From Nannochloropsis salina CCMP1776 (taxonomy: Eukaryota > Sar > Eustigmatophyceae > Eustigmatales > Monodopsidaceae), in assembly GCA_004565275.1 (NCBI GenBank), contig SDOX01000008.1, forward strand, positions 465,327-529,326: a DNA stretch of 64,000 nt, read 5' to 3'. The notes under the pieces are model-generated. The model was not told the origin of the DNA. It worked only from the letters and a program-made list of their open reading frames with translations, and ran no database searches. Positions 10,932 to 22,319 of this stretch are shown one piece after another. The translations under genes were made by a program, and so were the position numbers. Each line of letters begins with the position of its first letter. Positions within the stretch are counted from its first letter, which is position 1.

Positions 10932-13888
10932 TTAAGAGCGCCATCGCAATCTTCGGGTAGCGTCAGGATTGGGGAGATGGTTAAGAAAAGGGGGAAGAGG
11001 CATGGTGTCGACGAGTTGCAATCCCTCACTCCCGCGGATCATATCGTATTTGCAGGTCATATCGTCGTCGTGAAGCAGCCACATGGATGCATTCACGAAA
11101 CTCTCCACCTTGGAGTCATGACCTTCCAGCCAATTGAAGTGAACGATCGCAACGTCGTCCTCTGTGGCTGGCGTGACGCCTTTGACCACTTCCACCATGG
11201 CTCCGTTGGGATAAATCTCCCGAGAAAGCAGGCGGGTCTTGACTGGGATTTCGGTGTTTAGACAATACGAGCTTCCAGACACGAACTGCATCTCGTCGCC
11301 GCACAAAACCGTGTAGAACGATGGCTGCTCCGACAAAGTGCTGGACCGGGCATGCTCGACAATTTGCCGAAACGCTTCCACGGTGGGAGGATTACTCTTT
11401 GCCATATAAAAGCCCGAGTTGATCCTACGATATCCATTCTCAGAAGCCTCTTCAGGCGGCGCGTTGGATTGGATGGCAATGTCCACCCCGCCCCCCTCCT
11501 TCATCTCTTCCAGCACGCCAGGGATGGGATTGATCTTCCAGAAGATGTCCACATCCGACCAAAGTACGTCGTAGCCTTGTTCTAGGATCCGCAACACCTG
11601 CTGGCTTTTGAGCTTTGTCAATGCTCGGAAACCCTTCGTCCCAAAGGCATGCGCGGCTGCTTGCAAGTCGACGGGTTTGGATGGTGATTGTATACCTGGA
11701 GTCTTTGCCGTCCTCGACTCACCCGCTGCCTTCGCGTCTTCCCCGCCTCCGTGATTCTTAAGAACCATGTCTGCATCCGCCGCAATCTCGGCATTAACCG
11801 GAAAGCAGGGTAGCACCTGCTGGCGGCAAAAAGCCATCGCCTCCGCATCAAAGGCGGCAATCACATAGTTGGGAACCGCCAACTGCTGCAGCCTGCACAC
11901 CATGTTCAACAACATGTCTTGGTAGCCATAGTTGAATCCAATAAGCACGACCGTCTTATTCTTTGCTTGCTGGCTCATCAGCTGTCGAAAAGCGAAATCC
12001 TCGTCGAAAACCTCCCGCAAGCCCAATGGCACCTTTCCACAGACGCGAGCACGCCCGTGCGTCTCCACGTCCGTAAGGGTGCGGGGCACCATGGGGCTGT
12101 GGGCACAGGGACAGGCCCCTGGACGGGTACGGTAACGAATGCAGGGCTTTTCAATGTACCCTCTTTCTCCTCCCACGCTCCGTCCGCCTTCTGCCTCCAC
12201 GCAGAGCATTAGCTCCCACACGGCATGCAAAGGGGTGCCGTCCCCGTTTTGGAAGTCTCCAAACTGGTAGGCCAGGTGCTTATTCATGTCCGCCTGAGGG
12301 TCCCCCGCGGACGTGCTCGACCAGTGATTCACGTACTTGACCGGCATGGTCCCAACCTTCGTCGCATTCGCCGTCGTCGAGAGATCCTCGCTGTTGGCAA
12401 GAGATCGATGTCCCTTCCGCGTGCGTCTTTCCGATCGTTTTAGAGAGAGGGTATCGCGTTTCCCCTCTCCATGCTCGGTCCGAGAATCCTCTAGGTCCCT
12501 TTGCATTTCCCCATCCAAAGCCTTGCCTTCCGCCTCAAGCTTCTCTTCCACTTCTTCCACCTCGGATCCATCTGTCCCCGACGAGGCAGGCTCTGCCGGA
12601 CTCAATGGCTCGTAAGTATGGGCGGGGTGCACGGCAAAGACTGCGGTGGTGGCGTCCACCACCTCCACGACCCCGTATTTTACGGCCATGTCAATCACCC
12701 AGTTGTCTGCTTTGCCCCTCCCGTACGTGAAGGGTGGGATACGCCCGCCTATCACCGCCAACGCTGGGTCACCCACCGGGCGCCAGGCGTAGTAGTCTGT
12801 CCCCCCGTATGAATGCAAGGCCCCCTCTTCCCATGTCCTCTCCCGAAAAGCCCGGATCCATTCCGAGTCCGCGTCGAGGGGAATGTCCTGCACGACCAGA
12901 TTGTCGTACCGAGCGCCCACCATCAAAAACCTGTCAAAATTGGCCATCGCGTGCTCTAGCGCATCCACAAAGTCGTCCCCCAGGATAATGTCGGAATTAA
13001 TTACCACCACCACGTCCATATCCTGCTCCATGGAGGCACGTTCGAACAAAGCATTCTGCAGTAAGAAACCGTCGGCGTTGACGGACCCTGGAAAGGACTC
13101 GATGTTGTACTGGGCTCGGATGTTGGCGATTTCAGTCTTGTCCAGGTCTTTGGCCTCGACCAAATACACCCGCGGTGGCACTCGAAGGTTCAACCAAGAC
13201 CGTAAAGCGACGTGCTGGTGTGGAGCACGGGCAAAGGACTTGGGAGGGGTAAATATTGCCCATTTCAGCGGACGGGGTTGTCCCATGTTACCAAGCAATG
13301 TGTTACCCGCAACTGCTGTGCTTGTCTTGGTAATGTCATGTAGAGCGCTTGTGGCCATGTCAAGGAGGAAATTAGAGGCTCGCACAGGGGGGTCGCGAGA
13401 GGATGCAGATAGAGCACTGTACTGAGGAGGCCCATCGGATGAAGGGGATGGATGTTCCTCCAGGTCCCTGAATTGGTTTAGACTCATAACTTTAGGAGGG
13501 GAAGAAAAGTTTCATCTAAGTCATGGTGGAGGCGCATCGCAATCGCAAAAATGTGTACAAGGGAATAGATCCAGCATTGATATAACTTTACCGGGTACGA
13601 AGACACATTCAGGTCCACGTCGGGAAAGAATGGAGGACCGGAGAAACACATACATTGTGGCACATGACAATGGTCCAATCAATAGACGGCTCATAGTCGT
13701 CCGGCATGCATACGGCGATTAGGAACTTTTGCAGAGGCTTTATCCCCCCTTAAATGCCCGGCATGGCACTCACTTGTACAGGCGCACGTACCTTTCCTTT
13801 GCGACGAGGCGAGAAAGACAAGATGGACTGCTGCCACGAATGTCAGCATTTTGAAACATGTACGTATTCTAGAGCCTACGCGAATCAT
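10932..13888 (-). CDS. Two-domain Golgi-type glycosyltransferase with signal-anchor exon
   Basis: Exon 2 (13489-10932) encodes 851 residues from an internal ATG at 13487. A short exon 1 (13888-13792, 97 nt) is proposed upstream: basic MIRVGSRIRTCFK, then hydrophobic MLTFVAAVHLVFLAS, ending at a GTACGT donor. The 302-nt intron ends in a pyrimidine tract plus AAAG. The join is in frame (codon G|TT) and the total is 884 aa. The N-terminal half contains a GT-A-like domain with VVVVINSDI and a GGRIPPFTYGRG loop. A charged Glu-rich linker follows. The C-terminal half is a nucleotide-diphospho-sugar transferase domain (pfam03407 type, GT77-like) with DVDIFW at about residues 678-683 and the HFNWLEG block. 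This predicts a type II Golgi enzyme adding a sugar to glycoprotein or polysaccharide. The sugar is unknown. Exon 1 is inferred; exon 2 is firm. Confidence 0.78.
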
Positions 13889-16585
13889 GCTTGAGGGAGC
13901 TCTTAGGGCTTATCAGGAAAGGCCTTCCAAAGCAGTGGAAACGTGAAAGCAGGGCAAAAGAATGGAAGAGCTACCGGACAGGGTTGTGGCGTCAGCAGGT
14001 GGTCTGCATTAAAGGTGGAGCGTGCCCTGTCGTCGTGCTCCTGTCATGATGTACATGCATGTATGGGTCAATTTTAATGCACACGATTTCCACGGCACAT
14101 GTTGCGACGCAAGAACAGCCCATATATTTGTGTCCTCAGAATTACAAATACCACGGCCGAGGGGACAACTACCCACGGGTAACCCTCGAACTATGCAGTT
14201 TTAAACGCAATGGTATCACGTGTCAAAGAAACTCTCGAATAAAGGGACTGGGGCGAGTTATGTCGTAAGCCTCCACACGGCAGACAGGTGCGTTTTGAAA
14301 ATTGGGCGATGGTCAGGAGAGAGACGGGCCGTCTGAGACGGGGCGCGCGAGCAACAGCTAGCTGCGATCAAATGCGAGCCACCAATCCTATCCATACTGA
14401 CAAAAGGATTCCAAGAAGAGATTCTTTCTTGCGTGCATTACTAGTGCTCTATACATGACACCGGTTGGGCTTTTGCACGAAACCTGGCACGGCAGAGTTG
14501 TGAACTCCGGGTACGTCGGCGCGCGGGCCCACGATTTGTGTACGTTCCTCGCCTCCCCCTACCCGCAAATCCCCGAGTGACGTGCCGTGCGGTACGGCAA
14601 AAAGCACTTTGAATTGTAGCATGATCAGTTTGCATAAGCTGATGACGCTATCTGACCTGCCATGTAGAGGTGAATGGTTACCTCCCATAGCCACATCCCG
14701 TCCCCCAACATTTTCGGACACAAATATCTCCTGATCGTCTCAAGTCTATAATAAGTTTCAAAATATAACTATATATGTAGTGTATACAAAGCTACTTCAG
14801 AGCGCTTACCCAGCATCTTAAAAAGTGATTAGAGAAGTCGACGCAGGATTGCATCCTGAGTTGGACATAAACGGGTGTCGGCGGTGTCTTTCCCCCGGCA
14901 ATTTAACGACATTTTTAGGGGTCCGAACATTGTACCCCATCCAACGATGGAAAAAGCCGACGTTGAGACGGGAACATTAGTATCAAACATTCTTGTTGTT
15001 GTAGGTCGGGGTTTTACAATTCCTCCAGCGAATGTATGACTTTGCACATCGAGCAGTTGAGAGTGGGCCATCCCAAGTCATAAAAGAGAAAATCTTGTCA
15101 CAATCAGAAGCCAAGAAGACCTTTGTGCAGTACGAAGAGAATCTTCATATCTAAGTTACATGCAACCTCGGGAGATTTTGGCTAGCTCTGTTTTCTATTT
15201 GTATCTCTCCCTTTTGTAGCAACCTAGGAGTGCGCGTGAGCCCTAAGTGCCTTTCAGGGAGGCAAAGTATCACATGCATGCGTTGATACCATCTTAATTT
15301 CCTGATGCGTCTTCGTCAGAACTTGCTGAAGCCCATGTTCTGATAACAGTCGTAAGTTTCTTCCACGTTACAGCTACTCTAAAGCACTACTAAAGTACCA
15401 ACATCTCACCACGACGATGAAGGCATGACTGAGTACAGAGCTGTAAGCAATATAAATACTTTTGAAATCTCACACATCAGCGATAGTTTAGAGGGAAATC
15501 AACGTGGCACGCCTTGAAAGAACATATTATTGTTGGATTGTGAGCTGTTCAGCGTCTCTCTTGGCCAAAGAATCTCTGCAATTGTCTGGGATCTAAGCGA
15601 GATCGAGCATACAGGCTATTAGCAACAATGTTTCTGCTCATAATTGTATACGTTGTAAGCTCGCTAGTTTCTTGGCTCCAAGCGTCGAGAAACTCAATGG
15701 AAGATGGAACTTTGAAAAGGACATGGCGGCCCATGCATGTCGAAGATCCAAAATGATGCCGTTTTCCAAGCTGTAAGATACCATGAAGGACATTACACTT
15801 GTAACACAGCCTAGAGAAATGTCAGGTATGGGGCTCATTTTTTTCATTGATGGAGCATGAGAAAGTTCAAATAATTCCTGGATGTATTTCGCTTGAAAGA
15901 AGTAGAGCTCAGAGCAAACGTCAAACAACTCACAATTCATAAAGCGAGTCTTTTTTTTAAAAAAAAAGGATCAGATTGCGTCCTTTTTTAAGAAAAAGAA
16001 AACATGGGCAACAAAATATATGCGTGTTGCTTAATGTTTTAATTCGCAAAAAACGCTTCCTACGATGCCGGCGCTTCGCGCCAAAGAGTTCGGATAGGCG
16101 ACCAGATGGAGCGTCGTATTTCTTGTTGTCTCGAGGTTGCAGTGGCAGGATCTTTATCGAAGGTCAAGGTGACTTACGGAGCATTCCCTGGAAGTCTTCA
16201 TGCTGTTTTGCCGACATTGCTCCACCATTCTTTGGCACGGCCTTCGGTCAAAAGCCCTGGCCTGATCGCGATGGAAGCGAGCCTCCCCATCCACACGATG
16301 GTGGGGGATGACAAGGAGCGAGGACTAAAATTGTTTGGCTTGACGGCTTTTTCGGACCACCAAGATAAGGGCACATATGTGTGGTATTCAAGACACCAAC
16401 CGATTGTAGAGTAGAGATGCTTTGTGTCGGAAAATAGGAAGCGTGGTAGCCGGTGTCCATCCATCCCCATCACGTTCCCTTCCTTCACCGTCACCATCCA
16501 CGCGTATCACAGGCCACCAAAAGCACACGGTTTTCCGTAAAAGACGTCCGGAGCATCCACCTGGGAGCTAGTCAATTGTAACGTC
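13889..16585. other. 2.7-kb gap without recognisable gene
   Basis: This is the longest gap in the window. It holds only short unrelated frames; the largest are ~100-111 codons at 15638-15940 (-), 15976-16311 (+) and 16198-16497 (-), none recognised. A T-run/A-run junction at about 15950-15969 is followed by a short hairpin (AAAAAAGGA / TCCTTTTTT, 10-nt loop) at about 15963-15990. The ends should carry promoters for the glycosyltransferase (left) and the eIF4B-like gene (right). No tRNA T-loop or snRNA core sequence was seen. Confidence 0.4.
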
Positions 16586-18863
16586 ATGTCGAAAAAAGGT
16601 ACTACGCTCTCTTTGGGAGAGTTTCAGAAACAGTTAGGGGGAGTAGACATGAATCCTCTGCCTACAGGGCCTTCCGCCCGAATGCCCGGGGAGTTCCGTG
16701 GGGACAGTCGACGAGGCCGGGGTCGAGGGGGGTTTCGCGGCGGTGACCGAGGAGATCGTGAAGACAGCTCTTCTGGTAGCTGGTTGCGCGGGGGGGGGGA
16801 TCGGGGGGGGAGCCGGTTCGAGGACGACCGGCAGGGGGGGTTCCGCGGAGGAGGCGGGCGTCACGGAGACGACGAGCGTGGAGGGGGGTTTCGGGGTGGT
16901 GGAAGAGGAGGCGGAAGTAGGTATAGCGATGACGACCGTGGACCGATGCGGGGAGGACGTTTTGGTGAGGAGGAGCGAGGGGGTTCACGCTCGCGTGCTG
17001 ATGACGGGCCATGGACCCGCGGAGGGGGGGGGGTCGACGACGATCTTGAACGTGCGCCGCCCCGTCGGCGTCTGCCCGAACGCGACACACCGTCGGAGCG
17101 GGGTGGAGAGGAGGGTCGGGGCGATAATACCCCCATGAACTGGCGGGGCCAGGGGCGGGGGGGCGACGGAGAGGATATCGCCGCCCCCCCGACGGGCGCA
17201 CGACGGCCCTTCCGAAAGGCCGCGTCTGAATTTGAAGCCTCGAAGCGCCGGGACGACGGGGGAAAGGATGAGCGAGATAGCAGGAAGCAGTGTCTTTGGC
17301 GGGGCGCGGCCGGTGGACACGGCTTCGCGGGAGGAGGAGATTTTGGCGCGAAAGCTGGAGAAGGTGGGAATGCAGGAGGAGGGGGGTCCTTCCACCGCTG
17401 AGGAACCGAAGGAGGATGAGGCGGCAAGTTCCATGGCAACAGGCGCGGAGCCTTCCTCTGCGGAGGAGAACAAGCCGCAGGAAGAGAAGGAAGGCGCCCC
17501 GGCGGGGGAAGGGGGGGACCGCCCCCTCCCCGGGCGACGCGCCACCCCGGAGCCTGCGCCCTTGAATCGTCGGTGGAGGGAAGACAAGCAGGGGGGGGGG
17601 ATGGAGGGCTCGTATCGTCGGGCGGGAATGGGAGAGCGGGAATTTGGGCCGCCGCGAGGGGGTGGCGAGGGAGGAGGGGGCCGGAGGCGGTTTGAGGACG
17701 GGGAGGGAGGACGGGGCCCCGGGGGTTTTGGGCGACGTGATAGGGATCGGGAGGGTGGGATGGAGGAGTACCGGCGACGGGACGAGAGAGAAACAGGATA
17801 CGGAGCCCCCCGGCGGGGACTGGGGGAGGGACGCGGGGGCGACGACTACCCACGCCGAGGGGGATGGGAGGAGGAGAGGGAACGCCGAGGAGGGGGCTTT
17901 GGGCAGGGGCGGGAGAGCCCGGGCGGTGAGGGAGGAGGAGGGATGGACCGAGGGATGGACCGAGGGATGGACCGAGGGATGCCTGAGCGTCGGCCCTTGC
18001 GTCGATTTGCGCCCAGTGCCGGGGAGGACTTGTCGCGGCCGCGCCGTTTTGAGGACAGTCGCACGCCCCCCCCTTACGGGAGCCGAGGGAACAGCCCCGG
18101 CTTGCCGTTCGAGGGGGAGAGGGGAATGGAACGGATGGACCGTTCCGGTGGGGGGCCCGGTGGGAGGGGGGTAGAGGCCGCGGCGGCTGCGAAAGCTGCG
18201 GAGGCTACCGCCAAAGCGGCCGAACAGGAAGAGAAAAAGGCGAAGCGGGAGCAGGAGGCGGCGAAACGTGAGGCTGAAGAGGAAGCCCGGCGGGCTGCCA
18301 AGGAAGCGGAAGTGCTGCGTCTGAAGGAGGAGAAGGAGGCGAAAGCAAAGGCGGCGGCGGAATGTGCCGATGTGGCTAAGGCCTTGGTCGCGTCGGGGTT
18401 AAAAGGAAAAGAGCTGTGGGCGGCGGCGCAGGAAAAGGGCGACGCGGCGAAGGGCTCGGCGATTTTGGAGGTGGTTCTAGGGTCCGTGGATTCAAACGAG
18501 GCCTTGGCCGGCCTAGGCTGGATGGCGGGGGCCCAGTACGGGACAGTGTTGAAGCGCCTGCTGGCGAAGGATACAAGCGATCAGAAGGAGGCCGTGTATG
18601 CGGTGCAACGGGTCGTGGAGGCAAGAGGATATCCTAAAGTGGGCGTTGACCCCTTGCTGGAGAAGCTCTTCCATGGCCTGTACGGAGCGGACTTATTGGA
18701 CGAGGCAGCCTTCACCGGGTGGCGTGACGACGACCGTGAAGAGGGAAACAAGCGAAAAGCGGTTGTGCAGACCACGCCCTGGTTCCAATGGCTGGAGACG
18801 GCGGACGAAGATGATGATGATGAGGAAGAGGACGATGACATAGAAGAGTTGAACAATATTTAA
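16586..18863 (+). CDS. eIF4B-like RGG protein with C-terminal W2 domain (one frame discontinuity)
   Basis: The ATG at 16586 begins MSKKGTTLSLGEF, as in eIF4B N-termini. It is followed by ~180 residues of RGG/DRGG repeats and an ADDGPWTRGG unit. A second frame then continues with RPRLNLKPRS at 17217-17246 and SVFGGARPVDTA soon after, both hallmark eIF4B sequences (human: SAIFGGAKPVDTA). It continues with more RG-rich sequence, a 12-bp tandem repeat coding MDRG x3 (17941-17980), an Ala/Glu/Lys helix, and a C-terminal W2-type helical domain (LLEKLFHGLYG, AAFTGW, TPWFQWLE) ending in an acidic tail. The two frames differ by one base. Candidate sites are the G7 run at ~17157-17163 or the C7 run at 17184-17190. 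No plausible intron spans it, so an indel, a sequence error or a programmed shift are the options. The product should stimulate eIF4A and bind RNA in the cytosol. Confidence 0.75.
17941..17980 (+). repeat. 12-bp tandem repeat coding Met-Asp-Arg-Gly
   Basis: Three consecutive near-perfect copies of a 12-bp unit (ATGGACCGAGGG) lie inside the eIF4B-like gene and encode MDRG three times before MPERR. Its in-frame length means copy-number change would be tolerated. Confidence 0.8.
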
Positions 18864-19653
18864 TTTTTGGGAGGAATGCATTACTTGACAACTAGAAGGC
18901 ACACATAGAAGTCTGGACAAAACCGAAGTGAATCGTTATATCTGCTTAACAATACTTGCCACAAAGTCAAAGCCCAGAGACGATGGTGGAGCAAAGATAG
19001 ATGAATGCGGACGAGAAATAAGTTAGACCACAACAGCCTCCACGTTCCAATTTCAGCGGCATGTTGCTAAGACGTCGTCCACAACGGTGACCTGGATTAA
19101 GATTTAGAGCTGAGAAAAGGCATCAATACGGAAAAGGCAAATCCAGCAACGAATGAAGTTTTGGCTGCTAACTTCCATGAGCTCTCATCAATTCTTTTCT
19201 TTGTAGAAACCGCAAGGCAATGAAGAAAGGAAATAGGAATTGCTGTCTCCGCAAGGGGGATATTCGCAGCGGGTCCGAGATGCCTTTCAGAAGCAAGCCT
19301 TAGAAGCTCAAGCCGTGTAAAAAGTCGAATCGTATGCCCCAGTTTCTAAAAGGAAGGCGGTGTGAAAATGTCAACGCACGTGTGTGGGGAAAATGTGCCT
19401 TGCGTTTGCTGATGTAATGGGGAAAGGAGATGGTAACGGCTTTTTAAATTTTTTCCTCGCGTCGTAGTTCTCGTCTCACCCAACAAGCCCATCTGTGTAT
19501 GCTGTTCATTCGCCAGGCCTCTGGCAGCCAGAGCCCATCAGCTCGCACCGGCAACAAAGAAATGGTGACCGATCTCGAACATATTTCTCGTCAGGTGTCG
19601 CAGCTATAGTGTCTGGTGGTCGTCGCCGTAGAAAAGAAGGGCGTCCTTACTTC
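18864..19653. other. Intergenic region, eIF4B-like to PhoD-like
   Basis: 790 bp between co-directional genes, containing the eIF4B-like 3' UTR and the phosphatase promoter/leader. A frame open from a GTG at 19495 leads into the phosphatase but has no ATG before 19654. Nothing else is recognised. Confidence 0.4.
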
Positions 19654-21400
19654 ATGGCAGCCGCGGCGATGTCATCACGAATGCCTGGTCTGATGCTCGT
19701 TTTGAGTATATTTTTCACCTTTATGTTGCAAGAGCATCTCTTCAGTCTCGCTGAGGAACAAGGTGACACAATGAAGCAGATGGCTGCAGAGTTGGATGGG
19801 CACTACGAAAATCAGACGCTGACTCGAGTAGCATTTGGCTCTTGCAACAAACAGGTAAGCCTCTATTGATTTTCATTCTAGCAAACAGTTAGCAATTGAG
19901 GACAACATGATTTGAGAAAGCAAATTCCTTCCACTGACAAGCGTAACGACTGTGCGGAATCGATTTTCTTGTGAGCAATCACCTGGTACGCAAGATGCAG
20001 CGATGCATCACGACCTTCTCTCTTCGTGATTGGCATTCCACATTGACACACCTTGATTCTTCATTTATACAGTGGCGGACCAATGTTCTATGGGACAATA
20101 TCGTGGGCTTTCATCCTCAAGCATATCTGTGGCTGGGTGACGCCGTGTACGTCAAAGAAAAGGAAGGTGACAATGACGCCAACCTTCGGAGAGCCTACGC
20201 CCGCCAGCTGAAAAATAAAGGCTACCAACGTCTGCTGAGCTCGGGTGCAATAATCGAAGGCGTATATGATGATCATGACATGTCTACGAATGATGGCCAT
20301 AAAGTGGTGCGTGTCAAGAGGAACAATGAGACGTGTGTACCAGTGTTCCGAAAAGGATCGACCTCTCACTCCCTCCCATCGATTTCTCGCATTTCCTCCT
20401 CTAGAACTATACCCCTCAGCGCCAGAGTGCTTATTTAGACTTCCTTGGACATATTTCTGAAGATTCTCCCAGACGATCTCGGTTGGGATTGTTTTCCGCT
20501 CACGTCTTTGGAGAGCCACCGCGCCAAGTTAAAGTCATTTTCCTGGACGTCCGCTCCTTGAGCGACGAGCCAGCCATTGTGTTACCAGAGTGTGTAGCTA
20601 ATCTTTTATGGCCTGTGAAGCCCTATCTTTTAGCGCTTACGCGATGGGCTGCCGTCCTCCTGGGCATCACCGGACGCTTTCACGGCGACATGCTGGGGAC
20701 CGAGCAGTGGTCATGGCTGGAGGAACAAGTGGCAGGCTCAGAGGCCTCTTTTCACGTCCTTGTCTCTACCGTGCAGGTCTTGTCTGTGAATCCTATTGCG
20801 GAGGGGTGGGGCCACTACCCGGCCGCACAAAGTCGGTTGCTTGCACTTTTGCGGAAGCATCGGCCCCGCGGATTGGTTATCCTGTCCGGGGATGTACACT
20901 TTGCAGAACTTCTCGTGACGCAACCACCTAGCGAAGGGATGAGAGAAGAGGAGAAGGAGGAGAAGAAGGAGGCACTGGAGGTAACAAGCAGCGGAATGAC
21001 CCATACGTGCTTCGCCACCACCATGGGTACGTGTGAGATGGCGGTGGATCGTTACGATCGACACCGTTTGACACCTTCCAGTTTTTTCGGGGGCCTCAAT
21101 TATGGAACCATTGAGCTAGACTGGGAGCAACAAGAAGCCTGGGTGAGAGTGCGGAACAAACGCGGGGAAGCTGTTCTTCAAACTTTCCGTCGGCTTGATG
21201 GAAGCTCTCCGGGCGCAAATTTAGGTGAACCATGGTCTATAAATGAGAACGATGATCTCAGCTTCTTTATATTCGCTTTCCTGTGTGTTGTCTCACTCGC
21301 CAGTGGAGTGTTATGGGTCTTCAGGTGGTTGTTGAAACGCCATTGCAGTAAGGACGAGGGAAGAGACAAAAAGATTGGACAGGCAAAAAAGGACGCATAA
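19654..21400 (+). CDS. PhoD-like membrane-anchored metallophosphatase (three exons)
   Basis: Exons are 19654-19854, 20073-20306 and 20405-21400, with introns of 218 and 98 nt (donors GTAAGC, GTGCGT; acceptors ATACAG, CTCTAG), giving about 476 aa. The start at 19654 gives a hydrophobic signal (MPGLMLVLSIFFTFMLQEH). PhoD-type signatures follow in order: VAFGSCNKQ, WLGDAVY, GVYDDHDMSTND, FSAHVFGEPPRQVKVIFLDVR and VILSGDVHFAEL. The joins restore the conserved runs SCNKQ-WRTNVLWDNI and NDGHKV-NYTPQRQSAYLDFLG, which supports them. Near the C-terminus a membrane helix (FFIFAFLCVVSLASGVLWVF) is followed by a basic tail, so the catalytic domain would face the lumen or exterior. Known relatives hydrolyse phosphodiesters or phosphomonoesters. 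The usual Asn in the GDN motif is Ala here (GDAVY), so metal binding may differ. The second intron is the less certain. Confidence 0.83.
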
Positions 21401-22319
21401 TCGAAAGCCACACCTACTCAAAAGCTGGGCTTTGTACAGTTGTCGCGCCAAACCATGAAGAAAGAACAGAAAGAAAAGGATCCACGCAACATCGGGTCTA
21501 ACCTCGTTGTCCCTCTGGAAGAAGAAAAGATCTCATTTTTTAGTTGTTTCTTCCCACCGCTATCTTTCTAAAAGGCACGCGTGAATAAATTTGTATACAG
21601 TGAGCTGCGACAAATGCTCCCCCTCTACACGTTTAGGGTCCAAGAAAGCACTTTTGACACATGGATAACCCGGGGGCTTTTAAAATTTCAAATAACGGTT
21701 TCCTCGGTTTTTGTTCGCATCCTCCGGCCTCCGCCCTCTACCTCTTCCCTCACTCGAGTCCCTTTCAGGACGTGGATTTTGTCCCCGGAATGTCGTCAAT
21801 GGTTATAATCTTTTATGAAAAATGATAAAAAAATGTATCATTTTATTTGTTCATGCGGTTTTCACGAAGCAGTTGGTAGATTTTCTTTGAGAAGGCCCGC
21901 TCGACTACTGACTGTTCCCTGGTCTTCGACGTGACAAACCCCGTGAATGATCCCTTGTGCGCAAGACCCCGACCATGGCCTCCCCGAGGATGCATGAGCA
22001 CTTGAGTTGCATTCCCCCCCCCTAATGCATATCATAGACACTGATTAAAAGCACAATTAATCTCAGGGGAAAGTAAAAACCGCGCTTGAATTATCGTGCA
22101 ATTGTATGGGCCGCGGTCTGGATTCATGCCCTGTTCGCCTCGTCCCTCTCGAAGTTCTCCGCTGATTGTTTTTGCGTCAGTACTCATTAACCATACATAC
22201 CTTATGCCTACAAATACATTCGCAGGAATTTTGTTGTCCTTCCAATCGGATTTTGGGGTTGTTTCTCATAACACGGACACCGAGTTTCTTCTATTGCCGT
22301 CTATCTACTTTCTTCCAAA
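21401..22319. other. Intergenic region, PhoD-like to C2H2 gene
   Basis: 919 bp. It contains an AT-rich inverted repeat near 21817-21845 (AAAATGATA / TATCATTTT) and otherwise unremarkable sequence. It includes the phosphatase 3' UTR and the promoter of the zinc-finger gene. Confidence 0.4.

Noticed and set aside
14600-14665. C/D-box snoRNA-like pattern (CTGATGAC and a nearby CTGA)
   Set aside because: The boxes are only about 9 nt apart and no terminal stem is visible.
17224-17290. A 64-67-nt intron to explain the frame change in the eIF4B-like gene
   Set aside because: It would delete the conserved eIF4B segment LNLKPRS, has a purine-rich 3' end and would be far shorter than the other introns.
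16861-17853. 330-codon Pro/Arg-rich minus-strand frame
   Set aside because: It is the complement of the Gly/Arg-rich eIF4B-like gene; G-rich coding sequence reads as Pro on the other strand.
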